Assembly: GCA_951804985.1 (NCBI GenBank)
Contig: OX638135.1
Location: forward strand, 66,293,389-66,357,388
DNA length: 64,000 bases
Direction of reading: 5' to 3'
Source of the DNA: Dryomyza anilis
Lineage: Eukaryota; Arthropoda; Insecta; Diptera; Dryomyzidae
The notes below the pieces were generated by a model that did no database searches, was not told the DNA's origin, and was given only the letters and a program-made list of their open reading frames with translations. The translations under genes were made by a program, and so were the position numbers. Each line of letters begins with the position of its first letter. Positions within the stretch are counted from its first letter, which is position 1. Shown here piece after piece: positions 23,901-34,217 of this stretch.

Positions 23901-24188
23901 ATGAACGAAGTGCTTCAGTTTATAAGGCAGCGTACACAATTTGCCAGTGATAAGATGCAGGCCAGATACGACTTGCGCACAAATTCAGTCAGATTTACGG
24001 AAGTAGAACTTGCTTTGCTCTATAACCCACAAAGAAAGAAAAAAGGCTTATCCCCTAAGCTACAAACACAGTGGGAAGGACCTTATAAGATAATTAAAAT
24101 AATTAACGATGTCGTGTATCGGGTACAGAATACTAAAGGCGTTAGACGAAAAATGAAAGTAGTACATTTAGAAAGGTTGGCGCCGTAG
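20953..24188 (+). pseudogene. Ty3/Gypsy pol: protease remnant, RT, RNase H, integrase
   Basis: Order: protease C-terminal half with IILGMDFMIRNGF (21118-21160; the catalytic Asp-Thr-Gly part is not readable); RT with [25 protein letters not shown] (split over 21830-21905), VMPFGLCNAPATFERLM near 22085; then the sequence passes from LVYL directly to KKCSLF near 22180, so the YxDD active site is deleted; RNase H with DTDASGYGIGGVLSQ (22455-22500) and RTDHAALRWL; integrase zinc domain and catalytic core with MDVAGPF, HSDQGRNFES and VERFNRT (two or three residues missing before it). A C-terminal WEGPYKI tail ends at 24188. Premature stops are frequent. Confidence 0.88.
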
Positions 24189-24205
24189 ATTTAGGTGGAG
24201 AGCAG

Positions 24206-24751
24206 TATTACAAAAAGATGTAATTTGCTCCATAGTGCAAGCAATCAATAATAATAAATGAGACGCAAGACAAATCAGCGCACTAGGAAATGTGTTAGAA
24301 AGAGACGGAAGATCATTCAGCGCACTAATCAATGTGCGAGAAAGAGAGAGAAGATCAACACATTAAAACACATGAGTGCGAATGAGATGCCAATAGCATG
24401 CGTCATTCACGGATCGAGTAGAAGGTTCTCGAAACATGTCGAAGCTTGTCGAAACGTGTCGAACTGATGCCTGCAGTATATAAGAACCCCGCATCGGAGG
24501 CATAGCACTTCAGTTGTGATTTGATAGTGAACTACTGCGTCTCGTGAGTGAACATTGTAAAGCAAAATTGTTGAAATTCAGCAGTTGATATAAGTGATTA
24601 TTCTTTAAGTTGTTATTTATTTAAATAAAGTTAATTAATACTAGTTGAAATAATACTAGTTAAAACCAAACATAAGAGTGTTTTTATTTTGTAGACAATC
24701 CAGAGATACGAACTTGTAGAAAAGTTTTCCGCAGACTGAATTTTCGTAACA
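24206..24751 (+). repeat. 3' LTR of the Ty3/Gypsy element
   Basis: Matches the 5' LTR across its whole length but begins TATTACAAAAA, with two G-to-A changes in the terminal repeat. A short purine tract (AGGTGGAGAGCAG, about 24193-24205) lies just before it. It ends at 24751 and is followed by the ATAT duplication. Confidence 0.92.
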
Positions 24752-24755
24752 ATAT

Positions 24756-25348
24756 GTACGTTGTAGATATTCCCATTCACAAAAATGCTCGGTCCGAAAA
24801 AATGATTAATATTTGGTATTTATAAAATCCGTATAACTTCATTTAAATTTACATAAATTTAATTTAGTTACAAATGGAGTACAAGTACCAGGACAAGCAA
24901 TTGAATTTGACTATATAATAAACAAAGTTTAAAGGAGTTTTTGCATCAAATCAACTACCTTAAAATCAAATAAAAAACAATAAAAATAAATAAAACAATT
25001 TAATGAAAATAATTTATAAATTTGTCTTTTTATTTCTATTATTTAAAATTTTATAAATTCATTGAATATATAAAAAAACATTAATAATATGAAATAAACA
25101 ATTATTTTGTATATTTTATTCTATAATATAATTTTATTAGTTTATCAATGTATTTGCATTCCTTGTCATAATAATAGCAACCACATGTATCTAGTCCCTC
25201 CGTTACGTCATCTGTGGCCCATGGACAGCTTTACTGATAATGTTTACATATACTGATAATGTTTACAATTAGGGATAAACTTAAGAAACTGTCATTTATG
25301 ATCATCCAATAAAATATTATTAAATCATTTTAAAAACTTTTTTACTTT
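24756..25348. other. AT-rich non-coding stretch
   Basis: No gene. It separates the Ty3/Gypsy element from the right copy of the dispersed repeat. Confidence 0.6.
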
Positions 25349-26170
25349 TATAACTTCCATAATAGTTTTATTTTCCTATCAAATTGTTATGTAGACGATA
25401 AATAACATTAATTACAATTTCGATCGATTTATATATAATGGTTATCTCTTTTAAATGAGTTAAAAATTTAATTCCATTAGTATAAATATACTCAATTAAA
25501 ATTTTAAAGAGAGTATATAAAATTTGACTCAAGAAAAAACTAAATAAAATTCCTAATGCATCCATGCAAATTTAAATAAAAATTATCCCAATGTAGTCTT
25601 ATAGCTTCATTCATTCATATAACTAAATTAAACGAATTAAATGACCATGACTTTGTAGAATAAAAATATACTACAATATTCATTATAGTAAAATTCACCT
25701 TGAATTAAATAGAGCATTTACCTCAGAAGTGCAATTACCTCTTTACAACAAAAAAATTATCCACAAAAAAATTTATATGTTTAATAATAACATTCATTCA
25801 TATAGCCATGTTTTAAATTACAATCTTCGTTCCTCAACAAAGTTTCAAATTGATGATCTCTCTCTTGATGATCATGCAAAATAAACCATTAATTATAAAA
25901 ATGAAATTTTAATTGCTTCTATAACATATGACAACAACAAAAATTAATACGTACATATATGTACGTTTATAAATATTCCCATTAAAAATGCTTACTATGA
26001 AATAATTATCCCAACAACAATATAAGTAGCAAATTTACTCTTTACGGCTGCATGCCTTCATAACATACATATAATATTTATGCATATATCAATATTAACA
26101 ACACATGTTAAAATGTCATCCCAATGGCTCCATGCCATTATAATGTATATATATACATATAATATACCTG
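25349..26170 (-). repeat. Dispersed repeat, right copy (inverted, uninterrupted)
   Basis: Reverse complement of 1531-1916 plus 4921-5488. It has the undisturbed LINE target: sequence around 25790-25830 runs from CATTCATTCATATAGCC into AATCTTCGTTCCTCAAC without an insert. It also carries the 18-bp palindrome (25949-25966). Compared with the left copy it lacks about 150 bp. Confidence 0.78.
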
Positions 26171-26330
26171 AAATTCCAATAACAACTACTCTGTAAAAAA
26201 ATGATCCCTATTGAAAACTATAACACCTCTGTTAAAAAATTATCCGAAATGAATTACACTAACAACTACTCTGTTAAAAAATGATCCCTATTGAAAAACC
26301 ATAACAACATCTCTGTTAAAAATGATCCTC
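26171..26330 (+). repeat. Short tandem-like repeats AACTACTCTGTTAAAAAATGATCC
   Basis: CTACTCTGT-A/T-AAAAAATGATCCC followed by TATTGAAAA appears near 26184 and 26266, with shorter relatives near 26226 and 26308 (CTCTGTTAAAAA). It directly adjoins the right dispersed repeat and may be a variable inner part of the same family. Confidence 0.5.
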
Positions 26331-27198
26331 ATGGCGCCTTATGGCTCCATGGAGCCCATTGAGCCAGAACCGGCGCAAACGTACTACTTACAGTACAACG
26401 TCAGTACAGCACATAGCGTAGACAAGGAATTCGCGAAGGAAAAACATGCCGAATTCTATTTGAAAATAGAAGCATTGATTTTATAGTTGTGCTTTTTTTT
26501 ATAAAAATCCGTGTCAGCTTTTCACATTATTTTTAGAAAAACATTCAAGAACAATTAAATTATATACTTTACTATTAAATTATATACTATTATAATATTT
26601 GTTTCTATTTTTACTTTTTATAACACAATTTGTATATTATTGTAATTTACAAATGACAAAATTATTATCGATACGAAGATGTTTTCTCAACAAACAATAA
26701 AAGACACGTAGGCAGTCCAAGACAATGACGGTCACTGAGTGTCAAATTCGTACAGAGGAATAATGTTGCAAGAATACATTTATTTACATCTAATTTTTTT
26801 TTTTTTGTTTGTTTTCAAACATCAGTATGTTTAAAATAACCAATACATACATCAAACGACGTCAAAAGAGATATAGGTAGAAAATGCTGCGCAACGTTGC
26901 CAACTTCGTCTGTCGATGAAGACGAGCGTTGCGAACATACGTTCTAATAGGATTTGAATAGTATTTTCTGTTTGCTTTGAAACATAGTTATAACCAAGTA
27001 AACTGCCAAGAAATAGTATATTCAAATGAAATTAAAATTTTATTGTAAATTGACCGATTCTGGTGGACAATATAATAATTTTTACACATAGTAATATGTT
27101 ATTACAATCTGAACAAACATGAATTCAATTCCAATCATATTTTAATTACATTTCATTCGTAATACATGTATGGTAATTTCGTATTATTTTTTAATTAC
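26331..27198. other. AT-rich non-coding stretch
   Basis: No frame, RNA gene or repeat that I can support. Confidence 0.55.
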
Positions 27199-27479
27199 AT
27201 TCAAACATATTCAAACAGCTCTTTTCTAGCCGTGTAATTAAAATATCCCATTATAAAATTTATGGTACAACCAGACATTGTATTAACAGATTCAATATTA
27301 TTGAACTAATGAGACACAATAGAAAGAAATAATTTATACCATTAAAATTGGTCAATAGGATGTGTCCCATTAGTTCATTAATATTGAAACTGTTAATACA
27401 ATGTGTGGTTGTACCATAAATTTTATAATGGGATATTTTAATTACACGGATAGAAAATATTTGTTTGGATATGTTGAAT
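27199..27479. mobile_element. Long-hairpin MITE (281 bp)
   Basis: Two arms of about 115-120 bp are inverted copies of each other: ATTCAAACATAT...GAACTAATGAGACAC on the left and its near-complement GTGTCCCATTAGTTC...ATATGTTGAAT on the right, with a loop of about 45 bp near 27318-27360. Arms share CCGTGTAATTAAAATATCCC. A diverged partial relative lies at 28190-28290 (ATTATAAAATGAATGGTAC, GAACTAATGAGA). Foldback-type non-autonomous element; superfamily unknown. Confidence 0.75.
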
Positions 27480-27674
27480 ACTTACATCCAGAAAAATACT
27501 ATATAAATAATTGTTTTTTTACTATTAAAAATAGTCAATAGAATAAATTATTTTAATCGGAAAATACCATTAAATACTAGAAAATACCATTACATTGCCA
27601 TTGAGTTTATATGTATACTACTGAATCAAGAATTGTCCAATTTTAATCGGATTTGAGGGAATTTTTTCTGGGTG

Positions 27675-27839
27675 TACCAATGACGCGTTTAATAAAGTGG
27701 ATTAGATTATAACAAAAAATGCAAGCAACCATAAACATGAATAAAAATATGTTCGTTTTGTACGTTATACTGCGTTTTTTCTCAAAATTGTCACATGCAG
27801 TTTTTTTGATAATCCACATTATTTATCGCGTCATTGGTA
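27675..27839. mobile_element. TA-flanked MITE with 28-bp inverted ends
   Basis: Inside flanking TA dinucleotides, the left end CCAATGACGCG...GTGGATTA (27677-27704) pairs with the right end at 25 of 28 positions. The inner 105 bp is AT-rich. A TA duplication suggests a Tc1/mariner-type origin. Confidence 0.75.
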
Positions 27840-28337
27840 AGGATTCAATGTATTTAATGTAAATTCATTATATTTTACCTTTTTTATTCATTACAGAAAA
27901 TAAATAATAGCACAAACTTCAATTAAGGCAACGGACTCAAAAATAAATGCAGACTCAAGTATTAAAATCAATTATTGGAAACTGAAACGAACATTAAGTG
28001 TGTTTTAAAAGTGAATATTATTTGTATAATTTATTTTACTTAAATGTCGAATTAGGCAAAATAAATTATTCAATCAATTAACTAAAATACATTTTTGTTT
28101 TAATAAATTAGAAGGAAAATGTAATTCGACTATACCATAAAATAATAATACGTATCATTTAATTTGTATAGGTCTTTTTATTGAAATTAAAAGATCACAT
28201 TATAAAATGAATGGTACAATATAAGTGAACTAATGAGATTGTATCATATTGACCAATTTTAATTGTATAAATTATTGTTTTTCTATTAAAATACTCTTAG
28301 TTTACCATGCTTTTTTTCTCGGTGTATTTTTGATGAT

Positions 28338-28432
28338 TTAGGGTGTGTGCGAGTTCGACTTAAAAGAAAACGCTGTATTACCGACAAAATTTAGTTTAGT
28401 CAGCAATTTAGTCGAACTCGCACACACCCTTA
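28338..28432. mobile_element. PIF/Harbinger-type MITE, 89 bp
   Basis: TTA at 28338-28340 and 28430-28432 flanks perfect 20-bp inverted ends (GGGTGTGTGCGAGTTCGACT at 28341-28360; its complement ending at 28429). A 3-bp TTA duplication with G-rich termini is the PIF/Harbinger signature. Confidence 0.78.
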
Positions 28433-28918
28433 ATATGGAATGACTCATTTGAGTTATTATAAAGAACTATAATTAAATATTGCAACTGGTGTTGAAAAGT
28501 TGCATATCAAATTAAAGGTAAATTATCAGAGATTTGGTTTATTTCATTAAAACTATACATTATGAACATATTTGTAAATTAGTTGTAGTAAATTAAACAT
28601 AAAATAAAAATTACATTTAGTTATGATCGCGATAAGACAATACAAATTTTGAAGATTTGTTCTGACATCGTCAACACATATGACCGTGTAGCACCATCTT
28701 CCAATAATCGTAGGGTATTGAAATTTGGCCAAGATGTTACGATGAGGGAGTCCCCACACAATTTGAGGAACGTTTACTCGTGAGGTGTACTAGAGTTTTT
28801 TTCATATGCTTGTGAACCAGCCTAAAATACACCCTATATAAACCCTGCATATACCATTGTTAGGATGTGGAAAGAAGGACTGTCTTTTGTATTTTTGAGC
28901 GTTATTTTACGAACACTA

Positions 28919-29923
28919 CACTGTGGGACAGAAGTCAATTCTAGCTCGCCGTAAAGTTTTGCGCCAATCTTAAGGAAACTTTACACTAAGCATACATGGA
29001 CTATGAATACTTAAATTTCAATTTGAAAATGAACAAGATTGATCAATTGCCACGCTCACCAGTCACATATTTGAACTGGTAAAATGACTATAACTTTTGT
29101 TTGGAATGAGATATTTTATTTATAATTGGTATTTAAATACATAATGTAATTGCACATGAACATTGTTAATATGGGCGTGATTGGCTAACTGCCACGCCTA
29201 CTATTCTTCTGAAACAATTTTACTTGACTATCGTAAGAGATATACTGATAATATTAGGTAATATGGTATATTATCACAATTCTTTACTACCATACCAAAT
29301 ATGAGTCAGTTTTGTCAACTATAATGATAGAAAAGGCAAAACTGACATATTAAAATAACAAAATTTAATTAAATTATTTTACTATTTTCGTATATTTCTC
29401 ATCACTTAAACTCATTTTAAATGACGTATGGCAAACTAATGCTGGCATGTTTAACGCCGTTAGAAAAAAGGCATTTCAGACATTATGTCTGTAAATAGAT
29501 TTATGAGAACATTTGGAAGCTTTTTTTTCATGTCTACTTCTGTATAAAAATATGTAATTTTTGTTTTATGTTTTTGACAAATAATCAGGAAAAACACGAA
29601 TATCCATTTGAAATTTTTGAAACATAAGATGATAGTTCTCTCAATTCCCAATTATATAAAACTAACACTCTGCATGTGGAGTAAATATTGAAAGAGGTAT
29701 GAAAGTTTTAATGTAACCCATTTTGATTTCTTAAAAAGCACTTGTTTTAATTTTTTGACTTTAAGCAAGCCTACAGAAGAATTTTTTCACTAGGATGTAT
29801 CATTGTTTGTTTGTTCTATAGGTTCTCATAAATTATTAATAAAATGACATAGTTTTAAACTTTCTGCAACAAACTTTAATTTCCGATTTTCGGCGAGCTA
29901 GACTAAGCTTCTGTACCATAGTG
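28919..29923. mobile_element. Transib-like non-autonomous element, about 1 kb
   Basis: The ends CACTGTGGGACAGAAG (28919) and the inverted CACTATGGTACAGAAG (ending 29923) agree for about 33 bp down to CTAGCTCGCCG. CACWATG-type ends are diagnostic of Transib transposons, relatives of RAG1. The flanking pentamers are CACTA (28914-28918) and CACTG (29924-29928), 4 of 5 matching the expected 5-bp duplication. No transposase frame is left inside. Confidence 0.65.
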
Positions 29924-30240
29924 CACTGAATTGAAAATGTCATTGTTCTTAGAATTTCGAAATCCATACGAGTAATACTTTTTAATTTCTGGTGAAAAAT
30001 ATGTGTAGTGAGTTGTGTGACTACAAGACTGACAATGAATGCTCCTGAATTAAAATCGAGAAACGGTTAAAACCTTAAAATGCTCTATTGTATGAGAAAA
30101 TCGATGTGGAGAATTTTCCGCGAAATCCAAATACGGAAAATGGACCCGCCGGGAACTCATAGTTCTTTGCTACCCAAATCGACAATTTCAAAATTGAAAT
30201 GAAATGACGACTCTTAATGGTATTAAACTAAAAAAGTAGA

Positions 30241-30620
30241 TATCGTCACTGTCATGCAAAGGGGCGAATGTGCATTTTTAAAATGTTGGGAAATCAAATT
30301 TTAAAGTTTGGTTTAAAAATTAGAAAAATTTATATTTTTTAATTTTTTTCTGTTATTTTAAAATGTTGGCAAAATATTTTTAACTAATGATGCTATTTCC
30401 AATAAAAAGTTATGGCGAAAAAACGAAAAGATTCGCCCTTTTGGCATGACAAGATTTTTCAAATTCGTCCTTTTGGGTTTGTCTTTTGTGGCTAGAAATA
30501 TCCAACAAAATGACACGCGATTTTGGCACAGAATACTTGAGGATAAACTACATTCAAAAATATAAAAAATGCAAATGTCAAAAATTGCACATTCAGCCCT
30601 TTCGCATGATAGTGACGATA
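30241..30620. mobile_element. MITE with about 40-bp inverted ends
   Basis: Left TATCGTCACTGTCATGCAAAG and right inverted TATCGTCACTATCATGCGAAA continue to match through GAATGTGCA..TTTTT, about 40 bp. An extra inverted copy of the end (TTCGCCCTTTTGGCATGACA) sits inside near 30431-30450. TA or ATA flanks are possible. Confidence 0.72.
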
Positions 30621-31120
30621 TGATATCTGTAAAGAAATATAACTACTGTTCCAAAAAAATTGGATAAAAAATACAGAAGCCTTGATTATTTTAACAGGCG
30701 CCCTGAGTTTTTTCATTTATTATTCTCGATATTTAAAAATCCAACAATACATACAATTTTAAACGACCAACATACGACGTTTAAACTAGTTTTAATAATT
30801 ATTGCCTTTATTTTTTTCCAACAACAATGGATTGATGAAACTGTAAAATTATGGCTTTGGGAAACGTATTCTATTTAAATTTTAAAGCAGTCGTATCACT
30901 TTCAAAATTTATACTTTGAGCTGTATACTCCACTTCGATTTTTCTCATCCACTAAAACAGCTTTAGGGGTTGACCTATTTTCGATTGCAAATCATGAAAA
31001 TCCATTGTCAGTCTAAGGCATACTGTGTTTTGAAAAAATTATTCGAATGAACACTGGGAGAATGTTCTGTAGAACAGTGGTATCGCTTTATCGAATTTAT
31101 TCAAACACAGTTTTTAGGAC

Positions 31121-31257
31121 TAAACTTTTATTTGTAAAGAAACTAAAGCGAATATAAAATAATTTTATCAATTTTGACAATACAAAATTTCTAAAAACAG
31201 AATACTTAAATCAAAAATATTACAGTATTTCTAGCACAGTGAGTGATGATTGCCACA
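31121..31257 (+). repeat. 137-bp direct repeat, left copy
   Basis: TAAACTTTTATTTGTAAAG...ATTGCCACA, about 90 percent or more alike to 31977-32113. The pair encloses the 18-bp minisatellite. They could be remnants of LTRs or edges of a segmental duplication; no TG..CA ends or target duplication are evident. Confidence 0.7.
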
Positions 31258-31329
31258 TACTACCCCTCCAGTGCAACGATATTTTCTCTTTAAGATGTAG
31301 AGTGTGGCTGTGCAGAGACGCCGGACGTG

Positions 31330-31745
31330 AGCTGTGTTGAAACGTCGGGCAGCGTTGAACCGTTGGGCAGCTGATACGCCGAGCTGCGTTGAAACGTCGG
31401 ACTGCGTTGAAACGTCGGACAACGTTGAAACGTCGGGCTGCATTGAACGTCGGACAGCATAAAATCGTCGGGAAGCGTTGATACGTCGCTGTGCTGTGTT
31501 AAAACAACGGGCTGCATTGAAACGTCGGGATGCGTTGAAACGTCGGGCAGCGTTAAAACGTGGGCAGCGTTGATACGTCGTGCTGCGTTGAAACGTCGGG
31601 CTGCGTTGAAACGTCGGGCAGCGTTGAAACGTTGGACAGCGTTGAAACGTCGGGCTGCATTGAAACGTCGTGCTGCGTTGATACGTCGTGCTGCGTTGAA
31701 ATTCGAGCTGCGTTAAAACTTCGGGCTGCGTACTTTGAAACGTCG
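31330..31745 (-). repeat. 18-bp minisatellite (ACGTCGGGCTGCGTTGAA)
   Basis: About 22 imperfect tandem units of ACGTCGGGCTGCGTTGAA with single-base variants (GACAGC, GGCAGC, TGCTGC). As 18 is divisible by three, every frame repeats as hexapeptides; the minus strand has a 222-codon frame (31899-31231) rich in FQRSPT / FQRCPT units. GC content is much higher than its surroundings. I regard it as a minisatellite and not as a proven gene. Confidence 0.8.
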
Positions 31746-31976
31746 ATACTGCGTGCGTTGAGCGTGTGTTGAGACGTCGCTTGTGGACTGCTTGGAGACG
31801 TCGGGCCGTATGGCTGTGGAGCCGTGTTGCGACATGAACTGTATTGTGGCGGATGTCTCGGTTGCAACGTCGAACTGCGTGCGGTTTCGGGATAACCAAT
31901 TAGTGTCACCCTGCGCACTTCGGGGTCACCAATAACGCGATACGGATTTAATAATATATAATTTTTAGAAAACAAT

Positions 31977-32113
31977 TAAACTTTTATTTGTGAATAAAAT
32001 AAAGCGAATAAAAAATAATTTTATCAATTTTGACAATACAAAATTTCTAAAAACAGAATACTTAAATCAAAAATATTACAGTATTTTTAGCACAGTGAAT
32101 GCTGATTGCCACA
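31977..32113 (+). repeat. 137-bp direct repeat, right copy
   Basis: Second copy of 31121-31257, offset 856 bp. Here TTGCCACA is followed by GTGGCATTG instead of TACTACC. Confidence 0.7.
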
Positions 32114-32130
32114 GTGGCATTGTTTATTTA

Positions 32131-32185
32131 GGTCACTGGTTCCCAACCGGTGGGTCGAGACCCCCAAGGGGGTCGCCAAGGGATA
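32131..32185 (+). other. Possible hAT-type terminus with a small palindrome
   Basis: CACTGGTTCCCAACCGGTGG resembles the terminal words of some hAT transposons, and AGACCCCCAAGGGGGTC just inside it is self-complementary. No matching inverted end is visible downstream, so this is weak. Confidence 0.3.
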
Positions 32186-32804
32186 TTCAAATTACATTTT
32201 TAAATAATTTACTTAACAAAATTTAATTAAATAAAATTTTAAATTTATCAATATGAAGTATAAAATTGTTAAAGAATTAAAAATAGTAAAAATACTCCTA
32301 ATCTGAAATCGTTGTCGTAAAATTAAACCGAATTAAATTTTTATATTAGAAAAATTGCAATATTCCAAAACTCTACAAAAGCGAAAAATTCTCAAACATT
32401 CAGATTTACACTGTTCTACAAGGATTTTAATATGGAGTGAAACTTCTCATTTCTGGTAGATTTAGTTCGCCTGATTCTTGCTGCGTACTCAGAATTTGCC
32501 CACTACGAAATTTGTGTTACCTAAAAAGTGTATCGAAAGAGTTATTTATCACAATTGAAATTCAGAATATTACAAATGATTTCAGTGACAAAACCGATTT
32601 TGTGTAACGGTTCCTATTCTCGTATCAAAACCTTTTATAATAGCGATTTCGGTCCCACATATACATTTGAAAAGTGTTCCGATTCCGAATATAAAATCGA
32701 AACCGGTTCGCATTTATGTTCCTAATTATTAAATGATTTATGTATGTACTATTTGTTACAAATTTCATAAGGAAAATCTCAATATCTGTTGCTAATTTCT
32801 TAAT

Positions 32805-33010
32805 TTCATTCAATTTGGAATTTTTGCAATTACAAATTTAATAATCTTGATTTTTTTGGAATTTTTCAAATTTTGAATGGTAAAATCGCAATTTTATTCA
32901 GAATTTTTGAAATATTAATTATAAAATCACAATTTCATTTGGAATAATTTTAATTTAAATTGAAATATTAATTTTAATTTAAATTGAAATATTTCAATTT
33001 CATTTGTAAT
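32805..33010 (+). repeat. Degenerate about 45-bp repeat with TTTGGAATTTTT
   Basis: Four loose units with TTGGAATTTTT (or TCAGAATTTTT), an AATT-rich middle and TAAAATC.CAATTT. AT-rich decayed tandem repeat. Confidence 0.45.
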
Positions 33011-33169
33011 TTTCTTAATTTAAAACATAGTTCTAAACAAAATAATACGTCACGAAATTTATTTCCATACCAAATATGCAGTATATACTTCCCAATTAAG
33101 TTTTATTATTTTGATATGTCAAATTTTCAATATTTTCAGTTCGTGTTCATTTCGTCTGTTTGTTAAGTC

Positions 33170-34217
33170 GATTTGTTTAGTGAATATTTTTCCTATCGCC
33201 GGGATCTATGCTGATCTACATCAGGAGGTGACCAGCGACTATCTCTTTTTGCCATTTACTCCCACAACATAATCTTCGTGTTGTTCAAAACGTGTTTTGT
33301 TATTGCTTACTTCGATAACAATAACAAGGCGACACAATAACAATGTGAAGCAGCAGATATATGCGTAACCAACAACACATCACTGAAGCGATTGATTTTT
33401 GCGAAAATACAGCAAACAAAATTTGTCGGTGTTGTTGTACAACAAGTAGTTTTGGTTGAGGGCGGGATGGATGGACACCCATGATCTAAATCATATGTTC
33501 ATAATCCCTACCTTTCCCTACCATTTTGCTTCCAAATTATTGCCCTCCTTTCCCAGCCTGAGCCTACTATTTTGCTTACACCTGTTTGGCTACCATACCC
33601 TACCTATGCCTGCTATTTCCCTACTAATTTTGTGTTCATGCTATAGCAGGGAACTAGCAGCTTTTGTCCACATTCCCACCTTTGCCTACCACAAAGCTTC
33701 ATATAAAATGTGGTTTCAATGCGTATATGTAGCATGTTTGCCTGCTTGTTTCGAACCATTTTCCTGCTTAAAATTTTGTCTGGGGTATCCCCACTACAAT
33801 GTTTCTGTTTGTTGCGTGTATTTGCGCGTATTTCTCTGCATTTTAATCAAATATTTCATAAAAAAAACTTAAAAAAATATTTAGAAAAAAACATCCGTAA
33901 GATAAAGTTTAAAACAATTTCTGAAAATTTGACAACAAAACATCGCGAACATATATTTTAAGAAAAAAAAGTAAGAGATAAATTAAAGTGTGAAATTATG
34001 TTCGAAACACTTTTTAGGTAACATACATTTCTGTTTGATTATTCGCAAAAACTAATATCTAGTCACAGTTTTTTTGCCGATTATCCGAAGGGCGTGGTTC
34101 ATATTTAATTTTGTGATAAAGTTTGCATCCGTACTGATTTAGGTATTTTTTAAATTTATAATTTTTTATTTATGGCTGTTTTTTGTATTATTGTATGTTG
34201 CATTTTGTTATGTGTAT
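33170..34217. other. Non-coding stretch downstream of the 616-codon gene
   Basis: No convincing gene. 33490-33700 is C/T-rich with recurring CCTACC words on the plus strand. On the minus strand this would be the 3' untranslated region or first downstream intron of the gene at 34218-36068. Confidence 0.45.

Larger units (their letters stand above)
13314..24751 (+). mobile_element. Ty3/Gypsy LTR retrotransposon with a nested R1-like LINE
   Basis: Two LTRs (538 and 546 bp) flank gag and pol in the order protease, RT, RNase H, integrase, which defines Ty3/Gypsy. LTR ends form an inverted pair TGTTACGAAAA / TTTTCGTAACA, and ATAT is duplicated on both sides (13310-13313, 24752-24755). The primer-binding site fits tRNA-Leu. 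The LTRs differ at several percent of positions by eye, so the insertion is not recent. Gag is split by a 5.7-kb LINE, and the RT active site is deleted; the element cannot move by itself. Confidence 0.93.

Noticed and set aside
31231..31899. 222-codon repeat protein gene
   Set aside because: Frames are open on both strands because an 18-bp unit without stops is repeated; no start context or domain supports a gene.
33456..33872. Plus-strand frame of 138 codons rich in Cys and aromatic residues
   Set aside because: Low-complexity C/T-rich DNA, no motif, and lies just downstream of the minus-strand gene; best seen as chance.
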